DNA of 56,986 bases from a virus: positions 1 through 56,986 of the IMG/VR virus record IMGVR_UViG_3300031857_020009. One strand, 5' to 3'. The notes under the pieces were generated by a model. It was not told where the DNA came from, did no database searches, and saw nothing but the letters and a program-made list of their open reading frames with translations. Both the position numbers and the translations under genes were made by a program. This document shows, in pieces, positions 42,799 through 49,659 of this stretch (positions within the stretch are counted from its first letter, which is position 1; each line of letters begins with the position of its first letter).

Positions 42799-43244
42799 TG
42801 TTCGAATCTATCAAATTTATAATCATCTGGCAATACTTGTTGCATATTATGAACCGTTGTACAATACAATGAATAATCATTATATACAACTTTAATGCTA
42901 TCTGTTTTCTTTAACAATCCAGCATCCTTTTCATTAAGCATCAAAAGAATATGTGCTCGAATTCTAATCATCGGCGGTATCTTTTCTAACATACCAGGTT
43001 CAACTTCAATTGAGACAAATTGTTTATCAGACATCATATTGAATATATTGTCCCAATTAAATCCTTTTAAGTTGCCATCAATTAGTTGACGAGTTGCTGG
43101 AGAACAAATATAAACATGTGCTACAGGTTTCCAATGTTCTTTTCCTAATAACAATGTATTGAAATTAGAAACAAACATTGTTTCTACATCGGTAAATCGA
43201 CCTTCTACTTCTTTGCCGAACCATACGCTTTTATAACCAATCAT
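42795..43244 (-). CDS. 149-aa hypothetical, first gene of dpdA island
   Basis: MIGYKSVWFGKEVEGRFTDV starts the protein; HVYICSPATRQLIDG, FVSIEVEPGMLEKIPPMIRI and AHILLMLNEKDAGLL follow. No family is recognised. It overlaps the cytidylyltransferase by ATGA and has its own promoter ending two bases before ATG, so it leads the modification island. Confidence 0.6.
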   Translation of the reverse strand: MIGYKSVWFGKEVEGRFTDVETMFVSNFNTLLLGKEHWKPVAHVYICSPATRQLIDGNLKGFNWDNIFNMMSDKQFVSIEVEPGMLEKIPPMIRIRAHILLMLNEKDAGLLKKTDSIKVVYNDYSLYCTTVHNMQQVLPDDYKFDRFEQ

Positions 43245-43246
43245 AC

Positions 43247-43278
43247 TATATTATAATGAATTTATTTTTATTTTCCAA
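43247..43278 (-). promoter_or_regulatory. Promoter TTGGAAA-N16-TATAATATA
   Basis: TTGGAAA with perfect TATAATATA at 16-base spacing; -10 ends two bases before ATG of the 149-aa gene. It would drive the dpdA island and perhaps the clamp operon as a leaderless message. The -35 part overlaps the polymerase 3' end. Confidence 0.75.
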
Positions 43279-45784
43279 ATGAAAAGAATTTAGCTACATT
43301 ATTATTTTCAGGAAATGCTCCCCAATTCATTGCAGCATAAAAGTCATCTAATTTGTTTTTTAATTCTTTATCAAAAATTTTATTTCGATCGATATACTGT
43401 TCAACAAATTCTTCAATAACTTTTGGGTCTTGATAACCTCGAAGTGCAATTGTTTCAAAGCCATATGGATTATCTGATACATATGCCCATTTAACCTTTT
43501 CGCCATCTGTAATTGGATCGATATCTCGAATATTATGCATACTTAGCAAATCATTGAAATTGATTGCAGATTTAACATGAGCCGGAGTACCTGATATATA
43601 ACCTGTGAAAGGTTTACGCTTCTTTGTATATTTTGATATTTCTTTAACGCCGGAATTCTTCATTACATTTAATACTGGAGAATTTTTTAATCCAGATTTA
43701 AAGTTATGAATCATATCAGTGGTTGCAGTCTTATCTTTTTCTTTAAGTAGATGCCATAAAGTTTCCTTCATGATCATTTTAAAATCAGTTGGGAATGAAG
43801 ATCGAACTACATCTAATCCTTTGATGTCTAATTTATCCGTAGGTTTACCTTCTTTAAAAATAACCCACTGTGCATATCGTTTTTTTGCAATCCATAAACC
43901 AGATTTTGCAACATATTCTTGTTTAATTTTAAAACGATGCGTTTCTGTGTTATGAAATACTACCGAATATCGATCATACATTTTGTTTACTAATCCTTGT
44001 ACTTCAGATGCAATTGCATTGGTTTGATCAATCATAAATTGCTCATTAGTTTCATCAAAATTCGGGTATCTTTTTTGAATAAGCGGTAAACTGGATACAA
44101 AGGTTGAATCTGTATCAGTATAAAATGCAAATTCTGCTTTACCTTTAGTTGAATTAATAAAATAGTCTTGACCTATTTCTTTTGTATAATGATTATTGAT
44201 AACTTTTGCTGAAAATTTAATAATACTTTGACCAACTGCCGTAATTGCACCTGCATTATCTAAATCATGGAATCGGAATGTTTTAAGTCCTAATACTCCA
44301 TAAAATGAATTGAGCAATACTTTTTGTGTTAATTGCAATGCATCATAGAATTTATATTCTTCAGAACCTACTTCATATTCATCTCGTTTGTCTTTATATT
44401 CAACACGTTCATCAAACCATTTTTCTAGAATAGTCGGAAGAAATCCTCTGTTCTTTGTTTGATAAACTGCACCATTTGATGCAACGGTATATTCATTATC
44501 AAGCAACCATTGTTTAGCATCTTGTATATGAGTGCCATCATGCAAAGTTACTTGCTGCGGTTCTTTCTTTAAAAGGCATTCTTGATCCCATTTTGATATA
44601 ACTCCTACTTTAGTTTCCGGAGAGATATTCAAACTCATGATGATACTTGGATAAAGTGAAGTTAAGTCCAAGTCATATATCCATTTGTATAATCCAGGTA
44701 CAGGATCTTTTACATATGCACCTGCAAGTGCTTCTGCTTCTGTTTCCTCTTCAATGAATCTAAATTGCTTGTTAGGTGCAACTAATCCATTGCGTTTTAA
44801 ATCTACAATTGCAGCACCATCTAAGTATTTAGATGCATAATAAACATCTTCATATGGAACATGTCCTTTATGACATATGGTACGAGCAAGATTTAATAAT
44901 TGTGTCTTTTCATCCAATTCATAAACCAGATTAACGTCGACCATGTTATATTCAACAAATTTGTGAATATCTGTTGCAAAGAGTTGATTTAAATCGCCAT
45001 CATATTCTACCTTACCTCGACCTAATTCAAATTTAGAAACAGTGTCTAATCGGTAATTTGGTAATTCTGTATATGTAAACTTTTTATAGAGTGTCAAATA
45101 ATCTAAACTAGATACGCCAAAGATTTTATATCGTTCGCGATTCTTATTCCATTCAACGATGCCTGCAGGAGATAATTTTTTAACTGCTTGTGCACCCAAT
45201 ACTCGTTTGATGCGATTTACTAAATATGGAATATCATAGTTGTCTGTATTCCATCCTGTGATAACTGTAGGTTGTACTGCAGCAAAAATATTGATAAATC
45301 GTGTCAACATATCTGCTTCAGTGCGAAATATTTCTACTTTATAATCTTCAGTTTTGAAAGCCGGCGTGTTAATTCGGTTTTCTTCATCGAGTAACAATAC
45401 TCTGCGATCTCGTCCTGCTTTATCATAATATGCAATAGATGTAATTCGTAAACGAGCTTCTTCTGGAGTAGAATATCCATTTTCATCCCGTTCAGACTCA
45501 ATATCAAAAAAGAAATCTCGTTGACCTTTAGATGGAGTATCAGATTCATAATATAAATCAATCAATGTTCGTAATTCTTCATTGAGATCTGATTCATATG
45601 CATTTCGGTTATCTTTATGATTGCCTGGAACTTTTGTTAATATAGCTCCATCTAATGATTGACACTCACCTTGAGCATTTGGTAAATATGCATATGGTTG
45701 AAATGGAAATTTCTGATGACCTAGTTCGTCATCCCATACGTGCATTATGTTATTTTTCTTATCGTAACCGATTGATTGATACAT
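43268..45784 (-). CDS. gp43: Family B DNA polymerase gp43
   Basis: 838 aa T4-type replicative polymerase with proofreading. Exo I is FFFDIESERD (Asp94, Glu96), Exo II TGWNTDNYDIPYLVNRI, polymerase motif A DLDLTSLYPSIIMSLNISPET, motif B QKVLLNSFYGVLG, motif C FYTDTDSTFVS. The C-terminal clamp-binding peptide is probably the final FFSFGK-like tail. T4 gp43 is 898 aa. The gene is complete and undivided, without intein or intron. Confidence 0.97.
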   Translation of the reverse strand: MYQSIGYDKKNNIMHVWDDELGHQKFPFQPYAYLPNAQGECQSLDGAILTKVPGNHKDNRNAYESDLNEELRTLIDLYYESDTPSKGQRDFFFDIESERDENGYSTPEEARLRITSIAYYDKAGRDRRVLLLDEENRINTPAFKTEDYKVEIFRTEADMLTRFINIFAAVQPTVITGWNTDNYDIPYLVNRIKRVLGAQAVKKLSPAGIVEWNKNRERYKIFGVSSLDYLTLYKKFTYTELPNYRLDTVSKFELGRGKVEYDGDLNQLFATDIHKFVEYNMVDVNLVYELDEKTQLLNLARTICHKGHVPYEDVYYASKYLDGAAIVDLKRNGLVAPNKQFRFIEEETEAEALAGAYVKDPVPGLYKWIYDLDLTSLYPSIIMSLNISPETKVGVISKWDQECLLKKEPQQVTLHDGTHIQDAKQWLLDNEYTVASNGAVYQTKNRGFLPTILEKWFDERVEYKDKRDEYEVGSEEYKFYDALQLTQKVLLNSFYGVLGLKTFRFHDLDNAGAITAVGQSIIKFSAKVINNHYTKEIGQDYFINSTKGKAEFAFYTDTDSTFVSSLPLIQKRYPNFDETNEQFMIDQTNAIASEVQGLVNKMYDRYSVVFHNTETHRFKIKQEYVAKSGLWIAKKRYAQWVIFKEGKPTDKLDIKGLDVVRSSFPTDFKMIMKETLWHLLKEKDKTATTDMIHNFKSGLKNSPVLNVMKNSGVKEISKYTKKRKPFTGYISGTPAHVKSAINFNDLLSMHNIRDIDPITDGEKVKWAYVSDNPYGFETIALRGYQDPKVIEEFVEQYIDRNKIFDKELKNKLDDFYAAMNWGAFPENNNVAKFFSFGK

Positions 45785-45787
45785 ATA

Positions 45788-46291
45788 TTATTTTTCGTAA
45801 ATGTCTAATAATTCTCGTTTGATTCCATTGTCATCTAATCCATATCCAACTACCCATTGGTCTTCAATTTCAAATGCATAGAAATCTGTAATCATTGGAC
45901 TAGATTTTCTTTTAAGCAAAGTAACAACTTTAACATCGACAGCACGGCGAGAATTGACCATATGCAATGCTTCCATCATTGTAGCACCTGTATCTAAAAT
46001 ATCATCTACAATATAAACTCGTTTGCCTTGTAAATCCAATTCAATGTCTTTAGTGATAGTAATACCGCCACTATTATCTTGTCCTTCATATGACTTTAAA
46101 CGAATACAATCAATTTCGCAATGAATTGACATCATTCTAGTTAAGTCGGAAAAGAAATGTAATGCCCCATTTAATACACAAATCATCACAGGGGGCAGTG
46201 AATTGGATGATTTCATATGATCGATAGAAATTTGCTGTGCTAATTCTTGTACGCGATCTGCTATTTGTTCTTTTGTGATGATTTTTTCCAT
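45788..46291 (-). CDS. hpt: Hypoxanthine phosphoribosyltransferase
   Basis: 167 aa. Converts hypoxanthine or guanine plus PRPP to IMP or GMP. The PRPP loop VYIVDDILDTGATM, the N-terminal MICVLNGALHFFSDL and RLKSYEGQDNSGG match bacterial Hpt in order and length. It sits next to the polymerase gene, overlapping the membrane-protein gene by 31 bases. Phage Hpt is uncommon; it would salvage purines from degraded host nucleic acid. Confidence 0.9.
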   Translation of the reverse strand: MEKIITKEQIADRVQELAQQISIDHMKSSNSLPPVMICVLNGALHFFSDLTRMMSIHCEIDCIRLKSYEGQDNSGGITITKDIELDLQGKRVYIVDDILDTGATMMEALHMVNSRRAVDVKVVTLLKRKSSPMITDFYAFEIEDQWVVGYGLDDNGIKRELLDIYEK

Positions 46292-46497
46292 GTTTCGTAT
46301 ATACCGAATAAATTAATTGAAATAATAATAGCACTCAATGCTAAATGACTGTAATTGTCAATAAAACAATCATATACAATCCAACCGATGTCGCCTAATA
46401 TCCAAGCGAACATTGCTGGTCTGCGAATACATTTAGCATTGAGTACATATCCTAATAATACCAATGCAGTGCTAATCCAACCTAATGCGTCGATCAT
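46261..46497 (-). CDS. Small membrane protein (YgjV-like)
   Basis: 78 aa with about three hydrophobic helices (WISTALVLLGYVLNA, MFAWILGDIGWIVYDCFI, LALSAIIISINLFGIYETW), somewhat like YgjV and the semiSWEET/PnuC group of small membrane proteins. No transport role is proven. It joins GroES by TAATG and overlaps Hpt, so it is part of a metabolic unit. Confidence 0.6.
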   Translation of the reverse strand: MIDALGWISTALVLLGYVLNAKCIRRPAMFAWILGDIGWIVYDCFIDNYSHLALSAIIISINLFGIYETWKKSSQKNK

Positions 46498-46793
46498 TAT
46501 TTTGAATTTACTAATCCAATTTCGGATTCGCGAATCAACATGTAATCTGTATCTTCTAAAATGATACTTTTATTTTCACCTAAGTTAGATTTATACACAT
46601 AAACCTCATCATCAACTTTTACAGTCATCGGAATACGATCACCGGTTTGTGTAAATAAACCAGCACCTGTTGCTACAACTACTCCTTTTGTGAAATTCAT
46701 ATCTCGATCTACTAAGATAATTCCGCCTTTTGTCTTTTCTGCTACTTTTTCTACTTTGATCAAAACTTGATCACCAATTGGGTTCCAATTCAT
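46497..46793 (-). CDS. groES: GroES-like co-chaperonin
   Basis: 98 aa. GDQVLIKVEKVAEKTKGGIIL is the Cpn10 N-terminal core with the mobile-loop region following (VDRDMNFTKGVVVATGAG), and VKVDDEVYVYKSNLGE and ILEDTDYMLIRESEIG complete the fold. The partner of the GroEL at 6.0-7.6 kb is likely; T4 uses gp31 for the same purpose. No promoter of its own is visible. Confidence 0.88.
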   Translation of the reverse strand: MNWNPIGDQVLIKVEKVAEKTKGGIILVDRDMNFTKGVVVATGAGLFTQTGDRIPMTVKVDDEVYVYKSNLGENKSIILEDTDYMLIRESEIGLVNSK

Positions 46794-46803
46794 AACTTAT
46801 TCC

Positions 46804-47052
46804 TTATTGATTAAATGATTCTGTAATACGTTGTTCGGTGATATTATTACCTACTAATCTAGTAATTTCGTGGCCATCTTGTGTTATAATAATTGTAGGC
46901 ACATTTCTAATTGAATATTTATTACAAGCTTCTGTGTTAGTATCTACATCTAATATAGTTATTGGAAATCTACTTTGCATTGCTTGAATTTTCGGCTTTA
47001 AAAGTTTGCATGGGCCGCACCATGGTGCTGTAAAATATAAAATCTGTTTCAT
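46804..47052 (-). CDS. Thioredoxin-like protein
   Basis: 82 aa. FTAPWCGPCKLLKPKIQAM contains the CGPC active site (Cys12, Cys15); NVPTIIITQDGHEITRLVG provides the cis-Pro and strand. It is a minimal thioredoxin/glutaredoxin fold, most likely the electron donor for the ribonucleotide reductase encoded in the same region. It has a promoter ending five bases before ATG. Confidence 0.92.
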   Translation of the reverse strand: MKQILYFTAPWCGPCKLLKPKIQAMQSRFPITILDVDTNTEACNKYSIRNVPTIIITQDGHEITRLVGNNITEQRITESFNQ

Positions 47053-47057
47053 TTTAT

Positions 47058-47089
47058 TATATTATATGTTATTTTAACATCATTTCCAA
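47058..47089 (-). promoter_or_regulatory. Promoter TTGGAAA-N16-TATAATATA for thioredoxin
   Basis: Perfect TATAATATA 16 bases after TTGGAAA; the -10 box ends five bases before ATG. The whole element is intergenic (58-base gap). Confidence 0.78.
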
Positions 47090-47110
47090 ATGTCGTTGTT
47101 ACTATCCAAT

Positions 47111-47308
47111 TCATTTTCGGTCTCTTTGTGAAATCCAAAACTTTAATTCTGATGTCGTTGGTACTTTTGTTAAATCGAAATGTCGAACATATTCATCTGC
47201 TAAAAAAGCTGGCAGTTGAACTGCTTCATACGTTAAATGATTCCATGTTACCATATTTAAATGGTTCTTTTTACGTTTTGGACGTTTAAGTGGTGTTTGT
47301 CGTTTCAT
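47111..47308 (-). CDS. 65-aa basic hypothetical protein
   Basis: MKRQTPLKRPKRKKNHLNMV gives a highly basic N terminus, then a helical stretch (LPAFLADEYVRHFDLTKVP). No family known. TAATG overlap with the queE stop suggests it is real. Confidence 0.55.
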   Translation of the reverse strand: MKRQTPLKRPKRKKNHLNMVTWNHLTYEAVQLPAFLADEYVRHFDLTKVPTTSELKFWISQRDRK

Positions 47309-48084
47309 TATACTCCTCGTTTAGTGTCAAATGCAATGATATGGTCTCTTCCGGTCATGTTATAACCCTTTTCAGCACACATATCAAATACAATTGGATA
47401 CATTTTAATTAATTCATCTCTAGTGTCGCCAGCTGGCATAATAAATGTTTTAGATTTTGGAATATTGAGTAACACTCTAAATTCTTCAATCTCTTCTAAA
47501 TTATATGCTGTACCATCCCATACTGGTTTATAATGATAATCTGTATGGTATTTAAGTGTTTGTTTGATTATATCTAACTTGAGACGGAATTTATTGTGTT
47601 GATCAATCATTTTTTGGTCTACAATATTGCCAAGAGGTGTAGTAACACCAAGTACGGGAACACTATTGCCAAACTTAGGACTGAGACTAATAAGACCAAG
47701 TGGATAATCGGTCTCAATAAAATGTGATCCTTCCGTCTCAATAGTGATAAGAATGTCTCTTTCATGGGCAAAATGTGTTAATTCATTTACTAATGCTGGG
47801 TGCATTGTCGGAGAACCGCCAGTTAACATCATTTCTTTGATATGAGGATTCTCATCATAAATTGCAATGATATCATTAAAAGTAAATGTACCTTTTTCTG
47901 GATGGATACTTGTATACCAAGAGTCACACCAACCGCCTTCGCCAAAATAGCATCGATGGGTGCATCCTGTAGTTCTAACTGCAATAGTAGGTCGACCAAA
48001 TCGACTGCCTTCTGATTGCACACATCGGTACAATTCTACTATTGGTAATGTTTTTGTGTAATCTGTGATTCTTCCTGGTTTCAT
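47308..48084 (-). CDS. queE: QueE, 7-carboxy-7-deazaguanine synthase
   Basis: About 258 aa radical SAM enzyme that contracts 6-carboxy-tetrahydropterin to 7-carboxy-7-deazaguanine. IVELYRCVQSEGSRFGRPTIAVRT leads into the cluster motif GCTHRCYFGEGGWCDSW; EMMLTGGSPTMHP and ITIETEGSHF are the SAM and substrate motifs. The cysteines are Cx3Cx7C, an insert relative to the normal Cx3Cx2C. Several upstream ATG codons (to 48126) could start the protein; 48084 avoids overlap with the 115-aa gene. Confidence 0.88.
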   Translation of the reverse strand: MKPGRITDYTKTLPIVELYRCVQSEGSRFGRPTIAVRTTGCTHRCYFGEGGWCDSWYTSIHPEKGTFTFNDIIAIYDENPHIKEMMLTGGSPTMHPALVNELTHFAHERDILITIETEGSHFIETDYPLGLISLSPKFGNSVPVLGVTTPLGNIVDQKMIDQHNKFRLKLDIIKQTLKYHTDYHYKPVWDGTAYNLEEIEEFRVLLNIPKSKTFIMPAGDTRDELIKMYPIVFDMCAEKGYNMTGRDHIIAFDTKRGV

Positions 48085-48091
48085 AACTGGC

Positions 48092-48439
48092 TTAAAAAGG
48101 TAATTCATCATCATCGGTATCGACATGGACGGGTTGATTATCTAGTTTATAAATTAATTGATTGAATTTATTTTCTAACTCTACAAGCTTTTGATATACT
48201 TTATCAAGCATATATGCTGGAGGAGAAGGTTCATTGCCAAAATGTTTATCCAAAAATGTTCTAGGATAAGTTGCGACGTGTTTGTAATTATCTCGTTGTG
48301 ATGATTCTGGCAGTTCACGCCATACAACTTTAATACCATCTCGTTTTGCAGCTTCAGCCACTTCTCGACCTATGCCATTAAAAGAAGATGCACGGCCGGT
48401 GTATTCATACACTGATAAGTATTCATCAACACTCCTCAT
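48092..48439 (-). CDS. 115-aa protein with SSB-like acidic tip
   Basis: MRSVDEYLSVYEYTGRASSF begins a helical/basic body (REVAEAAKRDGIKVVWREL). The C terminus DTDDDELPF is close to the conserved tip of bacterial SSB (DDDIPF), which recruits DNA-processing enzymes. No SSB fold is seen in the rest. It may mimic or compete with SSB for partners. Overlaps the queD gene by 14 bases. Confidence 0.6.
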   Translation of the reverse strand: MRSVDEYLSVYEYTGRASSFNGIGREVAEAAKRDGIKVVWRELPESSQRDNYKHVATYPRTFLDKHFGNEPSPPAYMLDKVYQKLVELENKFNQLIYKLDNQPVHVDTDDDELPF

Positions 48440-48908
48440 AGATACTTGAATTTTTATCGTTTTCGAAACATTCTACTTTAATCACTTTGCAACGACCTGC
48501 ATCTGTTTTGGATAATACTTCATTGAAATGATCAAATACTAATTTAGCATTACTTTCAGCACCCATCTTTTCCAAGAAGTGTACTTTGCAAATGCCTTCC
48601 ATTGCCATTGATTCAAATAAATCGCGATATGGATCATCTGCTTGAATTAGAGTTGTATGATCCCACATATGATCCATCCAATCTTTAAGACCATTGCCTT
48701 TTGGTGGAGTCTTGAAACCTCCATAATCAACAATCCAATTCATATCATCAAGTTGATTTTCTTCTAATGGTTCGTTAGATGCAAACCATACTTTAAACTT
48801 TAATGCATAACCATGTAGCAATTCACAATGCGAATGTGATGCTTTCCATTGACGAATTGCCACTGAATAGTTATCAAATACCTTTGTTGAAATATATCTT
48901 TTAGCCAT
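48426..48908 (-). CDS. queD: QueD, 6-carboxy-tetrahydropterin synthase
   Basis: 160 aa PTPS-family enzyme. NYSVAIRQWKASHSHCELLHGYALKFKVW carries His ligands and the Cys, NWIVDYGGFK the strand, DHTTLIQADDPY the later motif. It differs from the classic HGH (HGY here), and the final Glu motif is VIKVECFEN. Step two of the 7-deazaguanine pathway, between FolE and QueE. Eight-base overlap with folE. Confidence 0.83.
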   Translation of the reverse strand: MAKRYISTKVFDNYSVAIRQWKASHSHCELLHGYALKFKVWFASNEPLEENQLDDMNWIVDYGGFKTPPKGNGLKDWMDHMWDHTTLIQADDPYRDLFESMAMEGICKVHFLEKMGAESNAKLVFDHFNEVLSKTDAGRCKVIKVECFENDKNSSIYEEC

Positions 48909-49608
48909 GAGTGTAACCTTTCACAAATTGATAAAATTCTGAACGAGCATTACCATCTTCTAAAAATGCTCCTGTGAGTTTTGCTGTTTTCATTGATGCA
49001 CCGCGGTGCTTAACACCTCTACATGATACACAATTATGAGTTGCTTCAATCATTACAGCAACGCCTTTGTTATCTGTAATAAGTTCGTCAACTGCGTGTT
49101 GAATTGCTACTGTTAATTGTTCTTGAATTGCACCGCGTCTGCCAAAGTGTTCTACTACTCGATTCAATTTACTTAAACCTACTACATTGCCATTCTCTGC
49201 TGGAATATACGCAATATGAACTAAGCCTTCAATAGTTTGGTGGTGATGTGAACACATACTTGTCAATGGAATGCCGCCTTCAAATACAATACCATCATAA
49301 CCATCACTCGGAAATGATGTGATATCAGACATTGGCTCATAACGACCTTTCCATAAGTCATTAACATATGCCTTTGCTACTCGTTTAGGTGTATTATCTG
49401 AATTCGGATCATTTTCCCAATCTACTCCTAATGCTTTAAGAAATTCACCATAATAGAATGCTGCCATTTTAATAATATGCTGCTTCTCATCTTCAGTTAA
49501 TCGAGCATCGGGGCCTTCGATAGCTTGTTTATTAGCTAATTGCGTAGAAATACCATTAGCAAAACCTGATTTTACTAATTCTAAATTTTGTCGTTGTTTC
49601 TCTGTCAT
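48901..49608 (-). CDS. folE: GTP cyclohydrolase I FolE
   Basis: 235 aa. First step of the 7-deazaguanine pathway: GTP to dihydroneopterin triphosphate. Zinc residues are in SMCSHHHQT (Cys119, His122) and CVSCRGVKHRG; GLSKLNRVVEHFGRR and QEQLT are the substrate motifs. Length is normal. The gene leads the FolE-QueD-X-QueE operon with its own promoter. Confidence 0.95.
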   Translation of the reverse strand: MTEKQRQNLELVKSGFANGISTQLANKQAIEGPDARLTEDEKQHIIKMAAFYYGEFLKALGVDWENDPNSDNTPKRVAKAYVNDLWKGRYEPMSDITSFPSDGYDGIVFEGGIPLTSMCSHHHQTIEGLVHIAYIPAENGNVVGLSKLNRVVEHFGRRGAIQEQLTVAIQHAVDELITDNKGVAVMIEATHNCVSCRGVKHRGASMKTAKLTGAFLEDGNARSEFYQFVKGYTHG

Positions 49609-49626
49609 GTTATAACTTCTTTCAAT

Positions 49627-49658
49627 AATATAATAGTAAATTTATTTGGTATTTCCAA
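49627..49658 (-). promoter_or_regulatory. Promoter TTGGAAA-N16-TATTATATT for folE
   Basis: TTGGAAA and TATTATATT at the shared 16-base spacing. A leader of about 14 bases with GAAAGAAG follows. The -35 part lies next to the nrdA stop. Confidence 0.68.
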
Positions 49659-49659
49659 C

